The notes under the pieces: model-generated
What the model was told of the DNA's origin: nothing
What the model saw: only the letters and a program-made list of their open reading frames with translations
Databases searched by the model: none
NCBI GenBank assembly: GCA_028694115.1
Contig: JAQUUB010000008.1
Span: forward strand, 1 to 64,000
Direction: 5' to 3'
Length of the DNA: 64,000 bases
Origin: Lachnospiraceae bacterium
GTDB lineage: Bacteria > Bacillota_A > Clostridia > Lachnospirales > Lachnospiraceae
Translations under genes and position numbers: made by a program
In this document: one piece after another, positions 9,181 to 19,292 of the stretch
Position numbering within the stretch: the stretch's first letter is position 1
How the letters are laid out: each line of letters begins with the position of its first letter

Positions 9181-12100
9181 TTATAACAATAACTTTTCAA
9201 ATTCTTCTACCGAAATAGGCTTAGAATAATAGTATCCTTGAGCATAATCACATCCTGCACCCTTTAAAAAATCCACCTGTTCCCTTGTTTCTACACCTTC
9301 TGCAACAACTCGTAACCCTAATTGCTTTGACATAGTTATCGAATTTTCTACAATGATTCTCCCTCTCTTGGTTGACATAACTTCGTCTAGGAAAAAACGA
9401 TCAATTTTTATTACATCAACTGGTGCATCTCTTAACATATTCAGAGATGAATATCCTGAGCCAAAATCATCCATTTCAATAATAAATCCCGCTTCTTTTA
9501 GCTCTAGCATAGAATCATATAGCAAGGAAACATCCTGCATGAATAAGTTTTCTGTAATTTCAAGCTCTAATAGCTGCGGATCAATATGATACTTTTCTAC
9601 GATTCCTCCCAAAACCTCAATCAAACACGTATTATTAATATGTACCCTCGAAATATTTACAGATATCGGAATTTTGATATTTCGCTGCTCTAAATCAGCC
9701 AGATATTTTGCTGCTGATTCCCACATATATTCATCTAAATTTTTTACAAATCCATTATGTTCAAATAGCGGTAAAAAATCTCCTGGCATACGTAATCCCT
9801 TAGTAGGATGCTTCCAACGAACCAGTGCCTCCGCACCACATAATGTTTCAGTGGCTAAATCATATTTGGGTTGCAAATACATTACAAACTCTTTATGATC
9901 TAGCGCTGCTTGCATTTCACTTTCGATTTCTGCCTGTTCTTCCATCAATATGCGAATCGCATCATTATATACTGAAATGTTGCATAAAACATTTCCCTTA
10001 ATCTCTTTCTTCGCCAGAGATGCTCTATCACACATTAAGCGAACAGGAATTTTTCTATCTTCAATTTTATAAACACCAAATGATAAGGTTGAACCATATT
10101 TTGTAACTTCTTCAAATGTAAATTTCTGTGTAAGCTCTTCTACATATTTCAAAATATCCTGATCACTTTTATAGTCAATTAAAATATGAAAAACATCAGA
10201 CTGGTAGCGGGATGCAATATGATCTTCTGCTAAGCTCTGCCTAATGATATTTCCCATATGATGTAGGCAACGATTGCCTGCTTCTATTCCATAACGGTCA
10301 TTAATCATACGGAAGCGATCAATATCTACCGCAATGATAGCATAATTTCTTTCCGGGTACATAAACAGATATTCTTCTGTACACTTACAAAACCTCTCGT
10401 TATTATACAATCCTGTCATCGAATCATAATTTGCACGGAATTCTAGTTCTGCCTTTATTTCCATTTCATTATGTACATTCTGCAAAATTCCCAACACTCT
10501 GGTGAGGGTATTATTTAATCCTTTTAAAGTCTGTACGGTAAGTGTAAACCATACAGGCACTCCATATCGGTTCATAAATCGTATTGTAATTTCATGTGTA
10601 TCCGGTTCCCTCTTTACCAATTCCACAAACGAATCATATTTCTTCTGATCTGCTTTATAAGGTGTGAGTCCTATTAGAAAAGACCATTCATCAACCAGCA
10701 TATTCCTTTTTAAAGAGAAAACTTCCTCAAAAGATGTGCACACATAATATTCCTTATCTGGAACGTTATATTCAAACACAAAAATTCCAGTTAATTCATT
10801 AACATGCTCATAACGCTCATTACACTGCGCAATCTCCTTCTGAGATTGGCTATTTTGCATCATATATTTATATTTTTCTTCAATTGTAAACCTTTCGATA
10901 ATTTCTTCTTTTAAATCATGAATATCTGTGGCGGTAAGAAAGACTCTTTCGTCTCCATTTCCATCCTCTTCCAATTCAACAACTGATGTAACTGAATAAT
11001 ATCGATAGGAATAGTTCTGTTGTAGAAATCGTACCTCTTTTCGTACTAATTCCTTTCCCATTTTCTTTGCTTCACGAATTCTACCTGGATCTGAAACGTA
11101 CAAAAAAGCATCTCTGTCGTTTGGATGAACTACATGTTCAAGCATATATTTACGAACCGTCTGATATTGATCCACACGTTGTTCCAGAATTGACAAGATA
11201 TTGGCTTCGCGAATCCTGACAATTTGATTTTTGGTAAGATTAATTTCCCAAATAATATCATGGATTTTTTGTACAGAAAGATTAAAATGTTCTGTACTTT
11301 CTCTTAAATTTTTAACTTGTTCATTTAAGTCTTCATTCACATTCGTCATAATGAAGACCTTCATTCCATTTCTTAAAATAATCTGCGTTGTTCGAAATTG
11401 TACCATTGTCCTTAAGGATGGTGAATATATTTCACTATCAAGTGCTGTCGTTCGCTCTTTCATCCTTACTAGTGGGCAGTCCGGACAAGGCGCCACATAT
11501 CCTTTTAATTTTTCATAACATAGACCATCACAGGTTCCAGATATTCTCTCGTTTAAGGCAGCATTTTTATAAATCAAATGAAAATTTTCATCTACCGCAT
11601 AAGCCCACGTCATAATTGGATCTAAAATATTTCTAACCAATTCAATTTCGTGTCCCGAAATATGTACATTTTGAAAGTGCTCTTCCCCAAGCATTTCCTT
11701 TCCATACAATACATAAGTGTCCTTTTTCTTACTCTTTGCAAGACAAAGTGCACTCTGTACTTTCCCCCAAAGGTGCTGGAAGTTTTTATCCTCTTTTGAT
11801 ACAGCGATTGCTATTCCAATACAAGCACTTAATTTACAATCATTATGGTAATCAGACCAAACCTGTTTCATTGTATCAAGGATATAATTAGACCGTTCAC
11901 AGAATACCTTTTCGTCCCGGACTCCCTTGATACATATAAGAAATTGGTCTCTGCCATATCTTCCAATAATATCGGATCCTCTCAAGGCTCTTCTCAGAAT
12001 TCTTGCTGTTTCCATTAGGACACTGTCCCCAATATTTTCTCCATGAAACTTTATGATATCTTTAAAATTATCAATATCTAAAAGAATAATTCCTGGAATT

Positions 12101-12591
12101 ACTCCTTCTGGCATTTCTTCAAAATATTGATGGATTTTAATAATTGTATTTTCTCTATTATCAAGTTTTGTTAAAGCATCTTTTACAAATTTATTATTTA
12201 ATTCTTCTGCTAAAAATTTGTTACTGTCAACACAGGTATAGGTACCATATAACAGCTTGCTTTGTCTATTCTCATCGACAATCAGTTTCCCTCTTACCTG
12301 ATACCATGGATAATTCCCATTGAAATCTAAAAACCTTAAATATTGCACTCTAATTTGTCCATCATCTTCTTTCGCTTGAAAAAAAGAGATAGCCTTTTTA
12401 ATATCATCTGAATGAACCTTTCCACGGAATTCCATTTCCTCGAGATACTGATGAATTCTTTCCGAACATGGCATATACTTTGATATATTATCAGCAAATC
12501 GCATTACATCATTATCAATATCATACTCAAATACAATGGTCTCATTCAAATCTACTGCATTTTGAAACAGTTCTTCATTAAATTTGTGCAT
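9181..12591 (-). CDS. PAS-GGDEF-PAS-GGDEF-EAL signalling protein
   Basis: Large cytoplasmic c-di-GMP protein of 1136 residues without a membrane segment. The N-terminal PAS-like domain (about 1-130) is followed by a first GGDEF domain whose signature reads YGRDQF, then a PAS-like segment with a CPDCPL motif, another PAS-like region, a second GGDEF domain whose signature reads YQSDVF, and a C-terminal EAL domain. Both GGDEF sites are degenerate and unlikely to make c-di-GMP. The EAL domain keeps GAEALVRW, ELEITE, DDFGSGYSSL, KIDRFF, EGVET and AQGYYYSKP, so phosphodiesterase activity is expected. Separate gene, 71 bases upstream of sigK. Confidence 0.9.
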   Translation of the reverse strand: MHKFNEELFQNAVDLNETIVFEYDIDNDVMRFADNISKYMPCSERIHQYLEEMEFRGKVHSDDIKKAISFFQAKEDDGQIRVQYLRFLDFNGNYPWYQVRGKLIVDENRQSKLLYGTYTCVDSNKFLAEELNNKFVKDALTKLDNRENTIIKIHQYFEEMPEGVIPGIILLDIDNFKDIIKFHGENIGDSVLMETARILRRALRGSDIIGRYGRDQFLICIKGVRDEKVFCERSNYILDTMKQVWSDYHNDCKLSACIGIAIAVSKEDKNFQHLWGKVQSALCLAKSKKKDTYVLYGKEMLGEEHFQNVHISGHEIELVRNILDPIMTWAYAVDENFHLIYKNAALNERISGTCDGLCYEKLKGYVAPCPDCPLVRMKERTTALDSEIYSPSLRTMVQFRTTQIILRNGMKVFIMTNVNEDLNEQVKNLRESTEHFNLSVQKIHDIIWEINLTKNQIVRIREANILSILEQRVDQYQTVRKYMLEHVVHPNDRDAFLYVSDPGRIREAKKMGKELVRKEVRFLQQNYSYRYYSVTSVVELEEDGNGDERVFLTATDIHDLKEEIIERFTIEEKYKYMMQNSQSQKEIAQCNERYEHVNELTGIFVFEYNVPDKEYYVCTSFEEVFSLKRNMLVDEWSFLIGLTPYKADQKKYDSFVELVKREPDTHEITIRFMNRYGVPVWFTLTVQTLKGLNNTLTRVLGILQNVHNEMEIKAELEFRANYDSMTGLYNNERFCKCTEEYLFMYPERNYAIIAVDIDRFRMINDRYGIEAGNRCLHHMGNIIRQSLAEDHIASRYQSDVFHILIDYKSDQDILKYVEELTQKFTFEEVTKYGSTLSFGVYKIEDRKIPVRLMCDRASLAKKEIKGNVLCNISVYNDAIRILMEEQAEIESEMQAALDHKEFVMYLQPKYDLATETLCGAEALVRWKHPTKGLRMPGDFLPLFEHNGFVKNLDEYMWESAAKYLADLEQRNIKIPISVNISRVHINNTCLIEVLGGIVEKYHIDPQLLELEITENLFMQDVSLLYDSMLELKEAGFIIEMDDFGSGYSSLNMLRDAPVDVIKIDRFFLDEVMSTKRGRIIVENSITMSKQLGLRVVAEGVETREQVDFLKGAGCDYAQGYYYSKPISVEEFEKLLL

Positions 12592-12653
12592 TCCGTATCC
12601 TCCTTATCCCCATCTTATTATTATACTAATTTGTATTCAAAATAACAAGCATC

Positions 12654-13814
12654 TCAAGGTAATAAAAACTCGGAAAGTACTACATTACTAACCTGCATTC
12701 CGCGCCTTGTTAAGGAATAAATAGAGTTACCAAAAACATCTTCTTTCTTTATCAATTTCTCGTTCTCAAGTTTACATAACTTGTTACCATAAACATCTAT
12801 CAACGAGACACCAAAACTCCTTTCAAATTCTCTACTCTCAATACCTTTTATCAATCGTAATCCCAGAAACATAAATTCTTCCATTCTGTCTTCCTTAGAT
12901 AATTGTGTTATCTTTTGAATATTATCTAATTCTGGATTCTTCTTTTGCAGCTCCAATAAATACTGTTTGATGTTATCGGTATTTGCTACTCTTCGATTCC
13001 CTTTCTCTTGATCTTCTAAAAGAGAAGCAGCTCCAATACCAAATCCATAATACTCTCCCCTTGTCCAATAGATTTTATTATGTCTACATTGATAACCCTC
13101 TTTTGCATAATTAGATATTTCATATTTCTCATAACCATGTTCTGTTAGGTAATACTCTGTTCGCTCATCGATTTCTATCTCAGTATCCTCTGACGGCAGA
13201 TTTAAAGAATGTTTTTGTTGATAAAAAGGAGTCCCTTCTTCAATAATCAAACTATACGACGATATATGTTCTGGTGCTAATGATATTACTCGTTCCAGTG
13301 TTTTTTGATAAGATGTAAGAGTCTGTCCTGGAAGCGATGACATAATATCAATATTGATATTCCTAAATCCTGCTTCCCTGGCTGCTTGAAATGTAGTTAA
13401 AAAATCCTGATACGTATGAATTCTTCCAAGAATTTTTAATTCCTCATCATTCGTTGACTGCATTCCAATACTTAGTCGATTGATACCGATACATAAATAT
13501 TCCTTCAATTTTCCAAAATCTACTGTGCCTGGATTAACTTCAATTGATATCTCTATACAATCTAAAAAAATAAACTTTTCTTTTAGTTTACATAATATTT
13601 TATTAATAAGCGAAGGCGACACCACTGATGGGGTGCCGCCTCCAAAAAAGATACTTCTGATATACCATGTTTCCTCAATCAAATCTATTTCTTTACATAC
13701 TGCATTAATATACTGTTCTTTCTCATCCTCTGAAGCTTTTCCTGACAAAAAATCACAATAGTTGCATTTTTTTATACAAAAAGGAATATGGATATAAATA
13801 CTCATTTCTCTCAT
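12654..13814 (-). CDS. hemW: Radical SAM heme chaperone HemW
   Basis: HemN-like radical SAM protein that inserts heme in other bacteria; older annotations call it oxygen-independent coproporphyrinogen oxidase. The cluster motif is IPFCIKKCNYCDF (CxxxCxxC), followed by SIFFGGGTPS, INIDIMSSLPGQT and the HemN C-terminal winged domain. HemW-type proteins are distinguished from true HemN by the single CxxxCxxC and shorter N-terminus. The start is uncertain: ATGs at 13829, 13814 and 13805 are all possible, and I give 13814 because GGATGA precedes it. It lies at the 3' end of lepA, its usual partner in Firmicutes. Confidence 0.92.
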   Translation of the reverse strand: MREMSIYIHIPFCIKKCNYCDFLSGKASEDEKEQYINAVCKEIDLIEETWYIRSIFFGGGTPSVVSPSLINKILCKLKEKFIFLDCIEISIEVNPGTVDFGKLKEYLCIGINRLSIGMQSTNDEELKILGRIHTYQDFLTTFQAAREAGFRNINIDIMSSLPGQTLTSYQKTLERVISLAPEHISSYSLIIEEGTPFYQQKHSLNLPSEDTEIEIDERTEYYLTEHGYEKYEISNYAKEGYQCRHNKIYWTRGEYYGFGIGAASLLEDQEKGNRRVANTDNIKQYLLELQKKNPELDNIQKITQLSKEDRMEEFMFLGLRLIKGIESREFERSFGVSLIDVYGNKLCKLENEKLIKKEDVFGNSIYSLTRRGMQVSNVVLSEFLLP

Positions 13815-13833
13815 AAACATTTCATCCATTTTC

Positions 13834-15642
13834 TTAATTATCATCGAGTTTTAAAACGCTCATAAATGCTTTCTGCGGTATTTCAACATTTCCAATTTGA
13901 CGCATACGTTTCTTTCCTTCTTTTTGCTTTTCTAGAAGTTTTTTCTTTCTTGTAATGTCACCGCCATAGCATTTTGCCAGAACATCTTTTCTCATTGCCT
14001 TTACAGTTTCTCTTGCAATAATTTTACTACCGACTGCCGCCTGAATAGGTATTTCAAATAGCTGTCTTGGAATTTCTTCCTTTAGACGTTCGCACATTCT
14101 ACGTCCTCTTTCATAGGCACTGTCAGCATGAACAATAAAAGATAGTGCATCAACTTCTTCACGATTAATTAAAATATCAAGTTTTACAAGTTCAGAACGT
14201 TCATAACCCTTCATTTCATAGTCAAAAGAAGCATATCCTTTCGATCTTGATTTAAGAGCATCAAAGAAATCATAAATAATTTCATTCAGAGGTAATTCAT
14301 ATTTAAGAAGTGCTCTTGTCTGTTCCATGTATTCCATACCAAGACTGACTCCTCGTCTTTCCTGACATAGGGCCATAATAGATCCAATATACTCTGTCGT
14401 AACCATGATTTCTGCCGTTACAATAGGTTCCTCCATATAATCAATTTCCGATGGATCTGGTAAATTTGATGGATTCGTTAATTCAATCACATTCCCATTC
14501 GTTTTATGAACCTTATAGACGACTCCTGGCGCAGTGGTTACCAAATCAAGATTGTATTCTCTTTCAAGTCTTTCCTGGATAATTTCAAGATGAAGCAATC
14601 CAAGAAAACCACATCGATATCCAAATCCTAAGGCAATCGATGTTTCTGGTTCGTAAAACAGTGACGCATCATTTAGCTGTAATTTTTCTAAAGCATCTCT
14701 TAAATCAGGATACTTTGCCCCATCAGCGGGATACAATCCACAGTAAACCATAGACTGGACCTTTTTATAACCTGGTAAAGGCTTTGCACATGGATTTTCC
14801 ACCGTTGTAATCGTATCACCTACCCGGGTATCTTTTACATTCTTAATACTTGCAGTCATATATCCTACCATACCAGCTTTTAATTCTTCGCATGGAATAA
14901 ACTGTCCTGCACCAAAATACCCAACTTCAACAACCTCACACGTTGCTCCCGTTGCCATCATCTTGACGGCTGTACCTTTTCTGATCACGCCCTCCATGAT
15001 ACGGCAAAAAACAATTACGCCTCGATAGGAGTCATAAAGGGAATCAAAAATAAGTGCCTGTAAAGAGTGATTCGGATTTCCCTTTGGTGCGGGGATTTTT
15101 ACTACAATCTGTTCTAATACTTCTTCTATTCCAATTCCATTCTTTGCAGATATTAAGGGCGCATCCTGTGCTTCAATCCCTATCACATCCTCAATTTCTT
15201 CAATCACTCTCTGTGGTTCTGCACTTGGTAAATCTATTTTGTTGATCACTGGAAATACATCCAGATTGTGTTCTAGTGCAAGATAAACATTTGCCAATGT
15301 TTGTGCCTCTATTCCCTGTGCTGCATCTACTACAAGGATTGCTCCATCACAAGCTGCAAGGCTACGGCTAACCTCATAGTTAAAGTCCACGTGACCTGGC
15401 GTATCGATTAGATTAAAAATATATTCTTCTCCATCTTTTGCCTTGTAAACTGTTCGGACAGCCTGGGATTTAATAGTGATTCCCCTCTCCCTTTCTAAGT
15501 CCATATTATCAAGAACCTGAGCCTGCATTTCTCTGCTGGTTAATAGTCCTGTTTTTTCTATGATTCTATCTGCAAGTGTGGATTTTCCGTGATCTATATG
15601 TGCGATAATACAAAAATTACGTATTTTACTTTGGTGATCCAT
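13834..15642 (-). CDS. lepA: Elongation factor 4 (LepA)
   Basis: Ribosome-bound GTPase that back-translocates or remodels stalled ribosomes. The G domain has [15 protein letters not shown] (P-loop), the switch segment [20 protein letters not shown] and NKIDLPSA. Domains II, III and V follow, then the LepA-specific C-terminal domain ending [12 protein letters not shown]. The length of 602 residues is exactly as expected. The gene opens the lepA-hemW pair, and the 118-base gap upstream separates it from spoIIP. Confidence 0.98.
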   Translation of the reverse strand: MDHQSKIRNFCIIAHIDHGKSTLADRIIEKTGLLTSREMQAQVLDNMDLERERGITIKSQAVRTVYKAKDGEEYIFNLIDTPGHVDFNYEVSRSLAACDGAILVVDAAQGIEAQTLANVYLALEHNLDVFPVINKIDLPSAEPQRVIEEIEDVIGIEAQDAPLISAKNGIGIEEVLEQIVVKIPAPKGNPNHSLQALIFDSLYDSYRGVIVFCRIMEGVIRKGTAVKMMATGATCEVVEVGYFGAGQFIPCEELKAGMVGYMTASIKNVKDTRVGDTITTVENPCAKPLPGYKKVQSMVYCGLYPADGAKYPDLRDALEKLQLNDASLFYEPETSIALGFGYRCGFLGLLHLEIIQERLEREYNLDLVTTAPGVVYKVHKTNGNVIELTNPSNLPDPSEIDYMEEPIVTAEIMVTTEYIGSIMALCQERRGVSLGMEYMEQTRALLKYELPLNEIIYDFFDALKSRSKGYASFDYEMKGYERSELVKLDILINREEVDALSFIVHADSAYERGRRMCERLKEEIPRQLFEIPIQAAVGSKIIARETVKAMRKDVLAKCYGGDITRKKKLLEKQKEGKKRMRQIGNVEIPQKAFMSVLKLDDN

Positions 15643-15760
15643 TTTATCTCCATTCTGTTTTAAGCCTACTATTCCTTAATATAATGATTTCCAGAGCCAT
15701 TGTACCATAATATGACCTCCAATTCTATCCCCAATTCTAGATACCAATCACCAAAATCAC

Positions 15761-16954
15761 TCATTCTCCACTTAATACTTTATTTAAAACATCTGCAAGA
15801 GGTTCAATTGCATTGGATGCTTCTTCAAATGTATTTGTCTGCGCTCCGATTTCCACCAAAAGACTTTTAGGTTTAAAATGCATATTGTATCGAAGACCTT
15901 TTAAGTAGATATTTCTTGCAATACCTGGATAATACTGATTTGCCTTCATTTGCAGCTGAAAAGAAAAAGCTAAATTATCTTTGATATAAGGATTCTCCAA
16001 ATCTTTGATATCGCCATTTGCTGTTGTACGTGACAATCCATTAAAGAACATAAATTGTGCAGTTCTTTTCCCATTTACTGTTTCAACCAAATGAGTACTA
16101 TCCTTTACTCCATCTCTATGTATATCAATAATCACCTCAATTGATGGATATTGTTCTAATATTTTTGGAATTGCAGGTTCTGCCTTTGCATAAGCATAAT
16201 CTCTATTTTCAAGATCATACGTTGTAGTATCGTGATACACATGATATCCATACTCCTCCAAATAACCTGCCAATTGATTTCCGAGCCCTACAACTGTCAT
16301 ATCAGCATCTCCTTGTATACTATTTGAAAATGCTTCTTGCGAATGTGTATGATAAATTAAAATCTGCGGATTGTCCGTATCCTTTTTTATTGTAAAATCT
16401 TCTTTTAGCATATTATCTACATTTAGTTGCTCACTATTAATCGTTGTTGTTTTATCTATAGAATAATAATGACTAATCAAATAATCGAAATCTTTCAGTT
16501 TTTCTAAGGAAACAGTTTCTGGGATTGGTTCATCTTCTTCACCTTCCAATTCTTCTTCTGCTTCCTTATCCTCCACCTTTACTTGTCCTTCTTCCTCCTT
16601 ATCAGATGGCATCTCCTCTTCGTAATCTTCATCTGTTCCTTCTCTCCACTTAATGAAGTCGTAAAAATCCTTACTTTCTACATCAATATCCTCTCGATTT
16701 ACCATATACTGAAAGACCGGAACATGATTATATATTTCATGTAAAACAAATGTTTCTGTTGTTATATTGTCATTACCAGTGGCAGTATATCTGATACCCC
16801 CCAGATATTTATATACAGCTTCCTCTGTAAGGGTATCTCGTATAATATCAATACTTTCTGCACCGCCAAAGGTCCCAATACCTTTAACTAAGATGAATAC
16901 TCCTAGGAGAAGAGATGTGATTTGATATATTAAATCTACTTTTAACTTCTTCAC
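15761..16954 (-). CDS. spoIIP: Stage II sporulation protein P
   Basis: Peptidoglycan amidase/endopeptidase of the SpoIID-SpoIIM-SpoIIP engulfment machine. An N-terminal membrane segment (LIYQITSLLLGVFILVKGIG) is followed by an acidic linker rich in Glu (about residues 125-155) and then the catalytic domain with ILIYHTHSQEAFS, IDIHRDG and the closing LLVEIGAQTNT. The start is probably GTG at 16954, ten bases after AGGAGG; an upstream ATG at 16990 has no ribosome site. It sits 63 bases downstream of gpr, the usual gene order in clostridia, where it is expressed during engulfment. Confidence 0.93.
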   Translation of the reverse strand: MKKLKVDLIYQITSLLLGVFILVKGIGTFGGAESIDIIRDTLTEEAVYKYLGGIRYTATGNDNITTETFVLHEIYNHVPVFQYMVNREDIDVESKDFYDFIKWREGTDEDYEEEMPSDKEEEGQVKVEDKEAEEELEGEEDEPIPETVSLEKLKDFDYLISHYYSIDKTTTINSEQLNVDNMLKEDFTIKKDTDNPQILIYHTHSQEAFSNSIQGDADMTVVGLGNQLAGYLEEYGYHVYHDTTTYDLENRDYAYAKAEPAIPKILEQYPSIEVIIDIHRDGVKDSTHLVETVNGKRTAQFMFFNGLSRTTANGDIKDLENPYIKDNLAFSFQLQMKANQYYPGIARNIYLKGLRYNMHFKPKSLLVEIGAQTNTFEEASNAIEPLADVLNKVLSGE

Positions 16955-17017
16955 ATTGTCTGTTCCTCCTATCACATAAGTCTTGTACATGATTAACTAT
17001 ATGCGATTCTCTCTTAT

Positions 17018-17875
17018 TTATGACAATGCTATATTTAATGCCTCAGATATTGTATATCCTAATCTTTTCACGTTTTCATCCACGTCTTTTGGTGTCACAA
17101 ACATATTATTTAATGTTGCTTGAGCAGACAGCATATTCTCCATTGCATCATTTACTATCGTTGCCGCATCAACAACCGTTGGAATTCCAATTGCAATCAC
17201 AGGTACTCCAAGACTCTCTTCTGTAATCGCATTACGATAATTACCAACACCAGATCCAGGATGAATACCTGTATTCGTAATTTGTATTGTACGATTCAAC
17301 CTCTTCGTACTTCTCGCTGCCAAAGCATCTACAGCGATAACCAAATCTGGTTTTGTTTCTTTAATAACTCCACGTAGTATCTCAGCTGTCTCCATGCCTG
17401 TTTGCGCCATAACGCCTGGCACAATCCCGCTAATTAAATTAGCCTTTTCTTCTTCATAAGCTGCCTTACCAAATTCTTTGATCAGGTGTCTTGTAATCAT
17501 CATGTTGTTAATTACATTGGGACCAAGTGCGTCAGGTGTTACTTCTCTATTTCCAAGACCAACCACTAACACTGACATATTATTATCTCTTGGTAATAAT
17601 TCCTTCATTTGCTTTGCTAATTCTTTTGAAATTTCACGATGATAATCGTCATCTGGTTCCGTCATATTAGGTGCTTCTAACGTAATGTATGTTCCCATGG
17701 GTTTCCCAAGCTCTTTTGCACCATTTTTGCTCTCTACGATTACCTTAGTCACTTGTATTTCAGTATCTTTTAGAAATTCTTCTTCCACCCGAACTCCCCT
17801 TAAATCCGGTTGTTTTTCCTGTACTTTTTCACGAGCCTCTAAAGCTAAATCTGTTCTTACTGGATATTCACTCAT
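17018..17875 (-). CDS. gpr: Germination protease GPR
   Basis: Endopeptidase that starts the breakdown of small acid-soluble spore proteins during germination. It is made as a zymogen: the N-terminal segment SEYPVRTDLALEAREK resembles the auto-processed propeptide. Conserved stretches include VLVVGLGNREVTPDALGP, SGIVPGVMAQTGMETAEI, VIAVDALAARS and GVGNYRNAI. ATG at 17875 has GGAG six bases upstream. Length is about 285 residues, slightly shorter than Bacillus GPR. It forms an operon with spoIIP and is divergent from rpsT. Confidence 0.95.
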   Translation of the reverse strand: MSEYPVRTDLALEAREKVQEKQPDLRGVRVEEEFLKDTEIQVTKVIVESKNGAKELGKPMGTYITLEAPNMTEPDDDYHREISKELAKQMKELLPRDNNMSVLVVGLGNREVTPDALGPNVINNMMITRHLIKEFGKAAYEEEKANLISGIVPGVMAQTGMETAEILRGVIKETKPDLVIAVDALAARSTKRLNRTIQITNTGIHPGSGVGNYRNAITEESLGVPVIAIGIPTVVDAATIVNDAMENMLSAQATLNNMFVTPKDVDENVKRLGYTISEALNIALS

Positions 17876-17974
17876 TTTGTCTCCATTCTGCACATCTTTT
17901 TTCTTTTCAAGCTTGGTGCATGGTTCTTTCTTTATTTCGTAATCTATTTTTTACAGAAAATACCGAATTATGTA

Positions 17975-18003
17975 TTGACATTACACTTTCTTTCTAATAA
18001 AAT
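17975..18003 (+). promoter_or_regulatory. Housekeeping promoter of rpsT
   Basis: TTGACA (17975-17980) and TAAAAT (17998-18003) are separated by exactly 17 bases. Transcription would start near 18010, giving a leader of about 120 bases before rpsT. Confidence 0.85.
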
Positions 18004-18009
18004 AACATA

Positions 18010-18131
18010 GTGTGTATTTGAGTACGTTCGCAAAACCCCGTACGATTCATTAAAACGTCCGTGTCCGGATTTAATGAGACACATTTAATAAATTAACAAT
18101 GCTATTTATATACAAAACGGAGGTGTCATTC
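18010..18131 (+). promoter_or_regulatory. Structured rpsT leader
   Basis: The untranslated leader can form two hairpins: GTACG with CGTAC around a 12-base loop, and CATTAAA with TTTAATG enclosing TCCG-TGT-CGGA. A strong ribosome site (GGAGG) follows. Ribosomal protein leaders of this kind often allow autogenous control; binding by S20 here is inference. Confidence 0.45.
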
Positions 18132-18395
18132 ATGGCAAACATTAAATCTGCTAAAAAGAGAATTTTAGTAAACAAAAAAAATTACGAAAAAAACAAAGCT
18201 ATTAAATCAAGTGTGAAAACTTCAATTAAAAAAGTTCATGCTGCAATTGAATCAAATGATAAGGAAGCAGCAAATGTAGCACTTAAAGATGCTATTTCAA
18301 CAATTAGCAAAGCAGCTACAAAAGGTGTATATCATAAAGATAATGCATCAAGAAAAGTTTCTCGTTTAACAATCGCTGTAAACAAAATGGCTTAA
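18132..18395 (+). CDS. rpsT: 30S ribosomal protein S20
   Basis: Primary 16S rRNA-binding protein of 87 residues, very rich in Lys, Ala and Ser. The start MANIKSAKKRI and the end RKVSRLTIAVNKMA are typical. GGAGG lies eight bases before the ATG; the frame is open eleven codons further upstream but without a ribosome site. It is a single-gene unit with its own promoter and terminator, divergent from gpr and convergent with the TPM gene. Confidence 0.97.
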   Translation: MANIKSAKKRILVNKKNYEKNKAIKSSVKTSIKKVHAAIESNDKEAANVALKDAISTISKAATKGVYHKDNASRKVSRLTIAVNKMA

Positions 18396-18410
18396 TAATG
18401 AATTTATATA

Positions 18411-18450
18411 AAAAAGAAATCAGCCGCCGTCATGGCTGATTTCTTTTTTT
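18411..18450. terminator. Bidirectional terminator, rpsT / TPM gene
   Basis: The inverted repeat AGAAATCAGCC / GGCTGATTTCT surrounds an 8-base loop, with a run of A on the left and a run of T on the right. It serves two convergent genes. Confidence 0.9.
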
Positions 18451-18458
18451 ATTCTTTT

Positions 18459-19292
18459 TTAGTGATGACCGCCGCCACCGCCATAGGAATTGCCCCCACC
18501 TGACATATGAACTCCACCACCAGAAGATCCTCCACCACCACTGCTGGTTTCGATTTTTCTGCTCGTTACATGTTTATTTAAAAATGTATCACTCTTATCA
18601 ATTGTGTGATACTGATGATCTCTTAAATAAGTTGTTGCAATCGTTGTATTTCTAGACCCTTGTTTGTAAAGATTGATAAACAAAAATACTCCTGTTGTTA
18701 AAAACGCTAATAGAAGAATGATCTTCAGAGACACTACAGCCGTAAAAGCACCTGTTCCAGACATATTATAATACAGAGTATTAATATATGTCTTATATGC
18801 GTAATAAGGACTAATATTATCAAACTCACAAACCTTACCAATCATATAATTCACTCGACCATCTGTATCATATTTATTCATGACATTTCCAGCTGTATGA
18901 AACCACATATATCCAGTATCCCAATTGTCTACAAGCATTGCACAGTTTTCAAAAGGTTTATTATAACCAAATCCCATTTCGTCCTGGAAATCATCAGAAT
19001 ATACCATAACATCGCTATCTTCCATTGTTTCATTAAGTGTCACTATAACAATATCTGCTTGTATCTGCTTTTCTCTTTTTGCAATCAGAGTCCTTAATTT
19101 TTCTTCCTGCTTATCTGTCAGTTTATCTGCATAATCAAATACTCTTTCTTCTGTCAGACATAACTCATTTGTTCTCTCACTTAAAGACACCTTTTCCACT
19201 CCAGAGTGAAGTAAAAGTACAGTAGTTCTAAGTAAAAAAACAACAACAGAAAAAATAATAATTATTTTTAAATACTTCTTATATCCGCTCAT
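18459..19292 (-). CDS. TPM-domain membrane protein with Gly-rich tail
   Basis: The N-terminal transmembrane segment (LKIIIIFSVVVFLLRTTVLLL) is followed by a TPM domain (EERVFDYADKLTDKQEEKLRTLI, QADIVIVTL, NCAMLVDNWDTGYMWFHTAG), a second membrane helix near residue 190 and a C-terminal tail of SGGGG repeats ending GGGGGHH. TPM proteins are extracytoplasmic domains with roles proposed in photosystem repair or envelope quality control; the function in Firmicutes is not established. The gene starts inside the stop of the preceding zinc-ribbon gene (TAATG), so the two products are probably made together and work together. Confidence 0.8.
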   Translation of the reverse strand: MSGYKKYLKIIIIFSVVVFLLRTTVLLLHSGVEKVSLSERTNELCLTEERVFDYADKLTDKQEEKLRTLIAKREKQIQADIVIVTLNETMEDSDVMVYSDDFQDEMGFGYNKPFENCAMLVDNWDTGYMWFHTAGNVMNKYDTDGRVNYMIGKVCEFDNISPYYAYKTYINTLYYNMSGTGAFTAVVSLKIILLLAFLTTGVFLFINLYKQGSRNTTIATTYLRDHQYHTIDKSDTFLNKHVTSRKIETSSGGGGSSGGGVHMSGGGNSYGGGGGHH

